Shown: positions 59,203 to 64,000 of the stretch, piece after piece
How positions within the stretch are numbered: position 1 is the stretch's first letter
Layout of the letters: each line of letters opens with the position of its first letter
Assembly (NCBI GenBank): GCA_013215505.1
Contig: JABSQZ010000023.1
Location: 53,107 to 117,106, forward strand
Reading direction: 5' to 3'
Length of the DNA: 64,000 nucleotides
DNA from: Oceanospirillaceae bacterium
GTDB taxonomy: Bacteria > Pseudomonadota > Gammaproteobacteria > Pseudomonadales > Balneatricaceae
Notes under the pieces: generated by a model
Databases searched by the model: none
Seen by the model: only the letters and a program-made list of their open reading frames with translations
What the model was told of the DNA's origin: nothing
Made by a program: the position numbers and the translations under genes

Positions 59203-60231
59203 CTAGTTACCAAACTGAGCTGTTAGCCATGTTTTAGCTTCTGCTTTGGGCATAGTCCAATATGAAATGGTATATGCTTTATAGAAGAACTCTTCCGCAG
59301 TGCTACTGGTTGCAGCTGTCTTGCCATTGATAACATCCATAACCAGATCGATACGTCCACGTGCAGTTTCGACCGGAGGAAGGCCCATTGAAACTTTCAA
59401 GCTTGAGTTTGGATCATAAATTTGATCAAACTCTACAGAATCAAAATCCACACTGGCTACGATTTCTGTCAATGGCTTACCATTTTCGAATATACCGCGG
59501 CCAAGTTGAGATAGACCTGCCATTGTACCCACCGTAAGGGCAGAAGATTCTGAGTAGATAATATTGACGCCAGGTTGCTGAGTTAACAAATCAACAATGA
59601 TCTGTTTAGCTGCTTCCTGACCATCACTTGAATCCAAAGCACCCAGATTTTTTGCGCTCGGATCAACCGAAAGCACACCATTTGCAAATGGGTTAGTACG
59701 ACCAGAGTTCACTTCAGTGTGGTTTGGCCAGCCCAACTGAACCATAACGATTGGCTTATTGGGATGCGCATCTTTCCACGCCTTAGCCATTTGTGCACCC
59801 ATTTCAAAGGAAACGCCCGCTTCATCACTTCGCGCTGTGGGGATACCCGTGTCGGTGATTGGGCTAAAGAATGAAGTCATAGCAATTTTGTCACCAAGAG
59901 CCTCTTTAACCCCAGGTGTAGCAGCTTCGCCGTCCCAAATGTGCAGTGTTGCGCCATCAAAGGCACCTGCAGCAACTTGGTCAACATTCTGTGTCATTAC
60001 CGCTGAGTCAGATTTTCCATCAAAAACAACGACTTCAGCGCCATATTTTTCTTTGGCATAGCGCTTGGCTTCGGTAGCTTGTGATTGGTGGAAAACGTTA
60101 GACAAATTAGATACGAAGAACGCGATACGCTCGCCCTCTGCATGCACCATAGTTGTAAAACTTGTCGCCATAATCATCGACGTGACTAACAGGCCTCTCT
60201 TAAATGATTTGTTCAAATTTATCCGCTTCAT
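59203..60231 (-). CDS. Rbs-type sugar/polyol substrate-binding protein
   Basis: Periplasmic binding protein of the RbsB/EryG class. With the ATG at 60229-60231 (GGAG seven bases upstream) the protein is 342 residues, starting KRINLNKSFKRGLLVT with a signal peptide ending about residue 31 (TTMVHA). The mature chain shows the two-lobe pattern ERIAFFVSNLSNVFHQSQAT and the hinge ASVDFDSVEFDQIYDPN. An in-frame ATG 30 codons upstream is rejected as it would precede the signal peptide. It is the first gene of the leftward operon. Confidence 0.9.
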   Translation of the reverse strand: MKRINLNKSFKRGLLVTSMIMATSFTTMVHAEGERIAFFVSNLSNVFHQSQATEAKRYAKEKYGAEVVVFDGKSDSAVMTQNVDQVAAGAFDGATLHIWDGEAATPGVKEALGDKIAMTSFFSPITDTGIPTARSDEAGVSFEMGAQMAKAWKDAHPNKPIVMVQLGWPNHTEVNSGRTNPFANGVLSVDPSAKNLGALDSSDGQEAAKQIIVDLLTQQPGVNIIYSESSALTVGTMAGLSQLGRGIFENGKPLTEIVASVDFDSVEFDQIYDPNSSLKVSMGLPPVETARGRIDLVMDVINGKTAATSSTAEEFFYKAYTISYWTMPKAEAKTWLTAQFGN

Positions 60232-60452
60232 CATTATCTCCAAATGTTTATTGTTTTTATATTCTCTCGGCAGACTAAGGGTTGCTTTGCAATCGACCGA
60301 ATTGATATTAATTTCAAACAATGATTTTAATTCCGCTTAATGAAACTTACTGCGATTCCTCAAGCAGTTCAATAGAAAGTTGTGACTTTATTATTTGCCT
60401 AATCTTGCCTGGCAATACATGAGTGAAAATGCTGCAATCACACTACTCTCAT

Positions 60453-60490
60453 GCAAGTGAAATATATTTCACTTGCTGAAATATATCTCG
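60453..60490. promoter_or_regulatory. Perfect 24-base palindrome plus related half-site in the divergent promoter region
   Basis: Positions 60453-60476 are a perfect palindrome whose core is GTGAAATATATTTCAC. A second, imperfect version, CTGAAATATATCTCGC, follows at about 60476-60491. Both lie between the leftward transporter operon and the rightward cupin-aldolase pair, with a TATAAT at 60501-60506 beside them. The interval 60322-60755 contains no gene. The SorC-family protein encoded at 54344-55318 is the natural candidate to bind here. Confidence 0.75.
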
Positions 60491-60500
60491 CTGTGTAAAA

Positions 60501-60506
60501 TATAAT
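60501..60506 (+). promoter_or_regulatory. -10 box for the cupin-aldolase operon
   Basis: A consensus TATAAT lies 250 bases before the cupin ATG, directly next to the palindromic sites; no good -35 exists at 17 bases, so the position where a -35 would lie is occupied by the imperfect second palindrome. A regulator bound there could activate or block it. Confidence 0.4.
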
Positions 60507-60755
60507 CACTTTTAGCAGACCGGTCAACTGTAAAACGATACTTTTTGTATTATTTTAACCAGCCATCAGCTGGCATCTATCCTAACGGGTCAGAAATCCA
60601 CTGATTAGGGCGTCGGGTAGCCAACCCACTAAAAGTCCTAATAAGCCGCCAGGCTATATACCACGGCATGAGTAAATGAAGTCAGACTCAATTCACTCAG
60701 ACAAACTCACAGTCATGCTGTAACAACGCAATATTGCATTTACCAGGAAAATATT

Positions 60756-61058
60756 ATGAGCTGTGTCACCAAAAATAAATTTCAGCAGCCAATAGATCTA
60801 GAACAAGTCACGGTTGAATGGAAAAAAAGAGGGTTTGGCTGCGCCATTTACGTTGATTCGCCAGGACAAGAGTGGCTAGATTTTATTCACCCCTGCAACG
60901 AATTAGTGATGGTTGTTGAAGGACAGTTGAGAATGCGGGTCGCAGATGAAGAGTTCATTGCAAACCCTGGCGACGAGGTATTTATTGCTAAAAACACTTA
61001 CCACTCTCTGTATAACATCTATAACGGATCCACCAGATGGGGATATGGCTATGATTGA
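60756..61058 (+). CDS. Small cupin-domain protein
   Basis: 100-residue single-domain cupin. The first motif region is FIHPCNELVMVVEGQLRMRV (about 46-65) and the second NPGDEVFIAKNTYHSLYNI (about 73-91), ending in WGYGYD. The two-motif barrel could bind a metal and a sugar or act as an isomerase or sensor. It is divergent from the transporter operon and precedes the class II aldolase by 165 bases. Function not known. Confidence 0.8.
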   Translation: MSCVTKNKFQQPIDLEQVTVEWKKRGFGCAIYVDSPGQEWLDFIHPCNELVMVVEGQLRMRVADEEFIANPGDEVFIAKNTYHSLYNIYNGSTRWGYGYD

Positions 61059-61223
61059 CTGGGCCATAGGATAGACCCTATTTAACTGCCATCTCTGGTG
61101 CTGGGAACTTCAGGGTTAAATGCCAGGGAGTGAGTGAAAGCAGAAAATGCTGATATTAAACATAATAATACAGCTACAAAAAATGCATCAAATTCAATCT
61201 GATAGCAACTAAAGGAATCAAGA

Positions 61224-61925
61224 GTGACTCTAATCAAGAATGAACAGGAACTACGTGAGGACATGTGTGAAATTGCCCGTATGATGTATGACAAGGGCCT
61301 TATTTGCGGTCCTGCGGGTAATATTTCTGCGAAATTAGCTGATGGGACATTTTTGCTTACTCCCTCTTTATTTTTCAAACAACGTTTAACACCTGATCAA
61401 TTGATTATTGTAGATGAGCAAGGAAATAAGGTGGGTTCGCAGACATCCGCGAATCGAGATTTGCAACCAACTTCGGAAACGTCCATGCATTTGCACACTT
61501 ATCAAAATCGACCGGATGTCGGTGCGATTGTACATGCACATCCAAGCTTTTGTGTGGCGTTAAGTGTCGCCGGGAAAAAGATCCGTCCACAGGTTCTCAC
61601 CGAGGCAATGCTATTTTTGGGAGATATTGGTGTCGCTGACTATAAGACCCCAACCACTGATGACTTAGGGGCAGAAGTAGGACGACTAATGCGCAGTCAT
61701 GATTGTGTGTTGCTGCCCTATCATGGCGTTACTGTTGCCGGAAAAGATATGTGGGAAGCATGTGCAAAATTAGAAGTATTAGAGCAAACAGCTGAAATAT
61801 GTGTCCTTGTCGAGCAATTGGGAGGCGAGAAACCTCTTGCTCAGCCCCACGTCAAGGACATGCTTAAACTCCGGCAGGATTGGGGACTAGCCAAAAAAAG
61901 TGATACAAATTTGTTGGATTATTAG
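61224..61925 (+). CDS. Class II aldolase/adducin family protein (FucA-like)
   Basis: 233-residue zinc aldolase or epimerase. The N-terminal phosphate-binding region is GLICGPAGNISAKLADGTFLL (about 25-45 in pieces), the catalytic Glu lies in PTSETSMHLHTY, and the zinc ligands are in IVHAHPSFCV and LLPYHGVTVAG. The GTG at 61224 is supported by AAGGA upstream. FucA-like members cleave ketose-1-phosphates to DHAP and an aldehyde, as would suit the pathway encoded divergently, but AraD-type epimerases share the fold. Confidence 0.87.
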   Translation: MTLIKNEQELREDMCEIARMMYDKGLICGPAGNISAKLADGTFLLTPSLFFKQRLTPDQLIIVDEQGNKVGSQTSANRDLQPTSETSMHLHTYQNRPDVGAIVHAHPSFCVALSVAGKKIRPQVLTEAMLFLGDIGVADYKTPTTDDLGAEVGRLMRSHDCVLLPYHGVTVAGKDMWEACAKLEVLEQTAEICVLVEQLGGEKPLAQPHVKDMLKLRQDWGLAKKSDTNLLDY

Positions 61926-61973
61926 CCACAGTATTATGCGCAACAGATAAATTACGCTTATCATAAATCCCAT

Positions 61974-62117
61974 AATTAAGTAATTAAGTAATTAAGTAAT
62001 TCAGTAATTCAGTAATTCAGTAATTCAGTAATTCAGTAGTTCAGTAGTTCAGTAGTTCAGTAGTTCAGTAGTTCAGTAGTTCAGTAGTTCAGTAATTCAG
62101 TAATTCAGTAATTCAGT
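61974..62117. repeat. 18-unit octamer tandem array
   Basis: Exactly 18 head-to-tail octamers in 144 bases: three AATTAAGT, five AATTCAGT, seven AGTTCAGT and three AATTCAGT. Variants are in blocks, a sign of expansion by slippage or unequal exchange. The period is not a multiple of three and there is no reading frame through it. It fills much of the 371-base gap between the convergent aldolase and VanZ-type genes; nothing else was recognised there. Confidence 0.95.
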
Positions 62118-62296
62118 AATGATGCAAAACTAAAAACTTGCTGTTCACAAATCGGCGTCAAACGGCTGTCGCTCTGTACATTTCCCACCGCTGTGCAATA
62201 TGTGTCAAGGCGGTATTGCAAACAGACAGTTATAGACTAAAACTCTGACCCATCAGCCCTGCGAATGCTGTTGTTATGTGTTTAACCTACTGACAC

Positions 62297-63220
62297 TTAA
62301 TAGAGTGATATTGTATGCAAATACAGGGTCTGTTTCATCGGCTGTCTCACCACAAAACATCCGAGATTACTGACGTCTGATAAATCCATCAGCCTGTTCG
62401 TTGGTGCGTTTTGGATCTCTTCTAAGGGAATATTTATTACATTCCACCCTTGAACAATTCGATATTCACTGTGAAACCTATCTTGATAGGCATAGCCATC
62501 CAGGTCGTGCTGACGATCGTTGATTCGACAATTAATGATTAAAGATGTACTTTGTTGGCGATATAATCTTAAGGATAGAAACTGGTACTCACTCCAGTTG
62601 GCGACAAAGTGTTGCAGAGCGAAGCCTGAGTATTCAGCGGTGTCAAAGTCCAACTTCAGAACCTTGATTGACTCATTGTCTGGAGCAGTGACAATCTCCA
62701 TGGCCTCTGCCCAGATCCTTTGCCGCTGCAGAGGAGTTTTAAAATCGACCAAAACAGGAAAGTTTCGATACATTTGTATCTCATCGTAGACTGTCACTGC
62801 TATGCTTCTAAAACCAAACAGCAATAAAACCACAGCACCGCTGAGCATTGCTAGCATTGGCAATCTAAAAGATTGATTACTAGTGAAATAGATAATGGTT
62901 AAAGCCAACCAGCTACCCGTCAGATCATTCAGCAAATCCGTTACTGAGAAGTTTGAACCACGCAACAGTTGTAGTGCCTCAATTGAACTTCCAACAACAG
63001 CACTAAATACTAGTACCAGCGCCATCAAGACTGCAAAAGACAACGTCCTGCACCAAGGTATTTTTGCAATTAACAAAGTCCAGATGAAAAATGCCACTAT
63101 GTGACCTATGTTCCATAACTCGTTAAGCAGGCGATGTCCTGTTTCTATACCGCCCCACAGCAGTAATACAATACAGATACCCGATAGCAGGTAAGTTATA
63201 GGCCAAATAATGCGAGACAT
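62297..63220 (-). CDS. VanZ-like membrane protein with C-terminal soluble domain
   Basis: 307 residues. The N-terminal half (about 1-140) has five hydrophobic segments with the VanZ-like pattern ELWNIGHIVAFFIWTLLI and SSIEALQLLRGSNFSVTDLLNDL, where the SIEALQ and DLLND motifs lie. The C-terminal half (about 145-307) is a predicted beta-rich extracytoplasmic domain (FDTAEYSGFALQHFVANWSEY onward) resembling carbohydrate- or ligand-binding folds. Function unknown; no vancomycin genes are nearby. Only the VanZ-like part is recognised with confidence. Confidence 0.8.
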   Translation of the reverse strand: MSRIIWPITYLLSGICIVLLLWGGIETGHRLLNELWNIGHIVAFFIWTLLIAKIPWCRTLSFAVLMALVLVFSAVVGSSIEALQLLRGSNFSVTDLLNDLTGSWLALTIIYFTSNQSFRLPMLAMLSGAVVLLLFGFRSIAVTVYDEIQMYRNFPVLVDFKTPLQRQRIWAEAMEIVTAPDNESIKVLKLDFDTAEYSGFALQHFVANWSEYQFLSLRLYRQQSTSLIINCRINDRQHDLDGYAYQDRFHSEYRIVQGWNVINIPLEEIQNAPTNRLMDLSDVSNLGCFVVRQPMKQTLYLHTISLY

Positions 63221-63282
63221 TGAGTATCCTGTGCAAAATTTAAGTATAGGTTGGATTAAACGAGTAGCGAACTGCTTGCAGT

Positions 63283-63310
63283 GAGTAGTGAGTAGCGAGT
63301 AGCGAGTAGC
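63283..63310. repeat. Heptamer array (GAGTAGC)n near the rRNA operon
   Basis: Four tandem heptamers (one GAGTAGT, three GAGTAGC), with further single GAGTAGC copies at about 63261, 63333 and 63364. They lie between the VanZ-like gene and the 5S region; the 397-base interval 63221-63617 holds these, a 5S fragment, hairpins and the 5S terminator, but no gene. Confidence 0.85.
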
Positions 63311-63539
63311 CAGCCTACGGCGTTAAATCAGTCGAGTAGCCAGCCCTGAGCGCATAAAGAGCCGAGTAGCGAGTTTATGGTGAATTAAGTGATTAAAGCT
63401 TTGCAAGCGATTTCCGGTAGTGATACGTAACCGCAAGCTTGGCGTGGTAGAGCAAAAGGAGGGCGCAAGCGCCGCTACGGATTTTTTGATACGAAGCGGT
63501 GCTTCTAAAGCATCAAAAAACTCCCCTACTATCACATCT

Positions 63540-63563
63540 ATGTGAGAGTACGGTCATCGCCAA
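63540..63563 (+). repeat. Inverted fragment of the 5S rRNA 3' end
   Basis: The plus strand reads ATGTGAGAGTA-C-GGTCATCGCC-AA. Apart from one inserted C it equals the 3' end of the 5S rRNA at 63618-63641, which is on the minus strand. It therefore faces the real 5S gene across the terminator and can also pair with upstream bases to form a TCACAT/ATGTGA hairpin. Confidence 0.75.
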
Positions 63564-63574
63564 AAAACACACAT

Positions 63575-63604
63575 AAAAAAACCCCTAGTGCAAAGCACTA
63601 GGGG
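63575..63604 (-). terminator. rRNA operon terminator
   Basis: On the minus strand CCCCTAGTGC, TTT and GCACTAGGGG form a perfect 10-bp stem followed by seven T residues, 14 bases past the 5S 3' end. Confidence 0.92.
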
Positions 63605-63617
63605 CTGATTTATTTGA

Positions 63618-63733
63618 GCTTGGCGATGACCTACTCTCACATGGGGAGACCCCACACTACCATCGGCGCTAAGTCGTTTCACTTCTGAGTTCGGTATGGG
63701 ATCAGGTGGTTCCAACTCGCTATGGTCGCCAAA
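63618..63733 (-). rRNA. 5S ribosomal RNA
   Basis: About 116 nt. Conserved interior segments match bacterial 5S: CCATACCGAACTCAGAAGTG, AGCGCCGATGGTAGTG and CCCCATGTGAGAGTAGG. The ends TTTGGCGACC and GGTCATCGCCAAG pair to form the terminal helix; the exact ends are uncertain by a few bases. It is on the minus strand, downstream of 23S. Confidence 0.95.
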
Positions 63734-63949
63734 CATAAACTGTTATCTCTAAAGATTGATCCGTTAGTGCAGTGCACTAGTGTCAGTCTCTAAAGATCAA
63801 TCTGGATTTGATGTTGATGTCGCTTTTTAAGAGCGGCTATCTTAGTCTTTTTTGTAGTTAAATCAACAAGTATTTGCCTGTGATTTTATCTTTTTGCATT
63901 GCTGCTTTATTACGTTTTCAGTTTCTCTTCCAAACGCCTTTGGCGTTAT

Positions 63950-64000
63950 ATGGTCAAGCCTCACGAGCAATTAGTACTGGTTAGCTCAACACTTCACAGC
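63950..64000 (-). rRNA. 23S ribosomal RNA, 3' end (cut by window edge)
   Basis: On the minus strand the sequence GAAGTGTTGAGCTAACC then GTACTAATTGCTCGTGAGGC then TTGACCAT corresponds to the 3' terminus of 23S rRNA. The remaining gene lies beyond the window. The 216-base spacer to 5S (63734-63949) shows no tRNA gene. Confidence 0.93.

Noticed and set aside
47915..60231. The catabolic locus as an AI-2 (lsr) uptake operon
   Set aside because: Kinase, regulator, importer and LsrF-like aldolase families are present, but no LsrG-type gene is seen, and a GlpD-like dehydrogenase, lactonase, reductase and second aldolase are not part of lsr. The kinase reads closer to LyxK/EryA.
61974..62117. Octamer array as a CRISPR
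   Set aside because: Units are 8 bases and directly adjacent with no spacers; no cas gene is in the window.
63480..63521. Hairpin TTTTTTGAT...ATCAAAAAA near the rRNA operon as a terminator
   Set aside because: The A and T runs are inside the stem and no T tract follows on either strand; the clear terminator is at 63575-63604.

Overview
This window looks like chromosome from a heterotrophic, probably marine, gammaproteobacterium; the mix of genes would suit the Cellvibrionales, but that placement is inference. The support is a gammaproteobacterial housekeeping order (ftsH-folP-glmM-tpiA-secG-tRNA-Leu(GAG)-tRNA-fMet-rimP-nusA-infB-rbfA-truB-rpsO-pnp), individual proteins that read like gammaproteobacterial orthologues, and moderate GC.

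Bases 1-26200 are core genome, almost all on the minus strand. They hold the translation/transcription operon from rimP to pnp, two tRNA genes, tpiA, glmM, folP, ftsH, rlmE, greA, carAB, lysS and prfB, with yhbY and dtd on the plus strand, followed by moaA and a YaiI-type gene. Notable points are tandem terminators between the initiator tRNA and rimP, a terminator-like hairpin with a small overlapping reading frame in front of carAB, and a prfB gene without the usual programmed frameshift.

Bases 26500-35700 hold an amino-sugar module. A GntR regulator and an ABC importer (ATPase, two permeases, binding protein) are divergent from nagB, an N-acetylglucosamine-kinase-like gene and nagA. The divergent promoter region carries two copies of a 17-base motif, probable regulator operators. 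Imported GlcNAc or a related sugar would be phosphorylated, deacetylated and deaminated to fructose-6-phosphate.

Bases 35700-46700 are accessory: OsmC, LysR, GNAT, DMT, LysE, an extra signal peptidase I, SnoaL-like, retropepsin-like, TetR and hydrolase genes, plus clear signs of genome flux. Three extra tandem 3'-end fragments follow a LysR gene, a MITE-like element has one intact and one partial copy, an AhpD-family gene is frameshifted, and a small orphan reading frame sits beside TetR-type operators.

Bases 46700-61930 are a large sugar- or polyol-catabolic locus. Transcribed leftwards are an Rbs-type ABC importer, a SorC/EryD/LsrR-type regulator, an aldo/keto reductase, a GlpD-like FAD dehydrogenase, a DhnA-type aldolase, an FGGY kinase, an SMP-30 lactonase and a class I fructose-bisphosphate aldolase. 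Diverging from it are a cupin and a class II (FucA-like) aldolase; a perfect 24-base palindrome lies between. The enzymes fit a phosphorylate-oxidise-cleave route that yields DHAP. The substrate cannot be read from the sequence.

Bases 61930-64000 hold an 18-unit octamer array, a VanZ-like membrane protein, a heptamer array, an inverted 5S fragment, and the 3' end of a leftward rRNA operon (5S with terminator, and the end of 23S).
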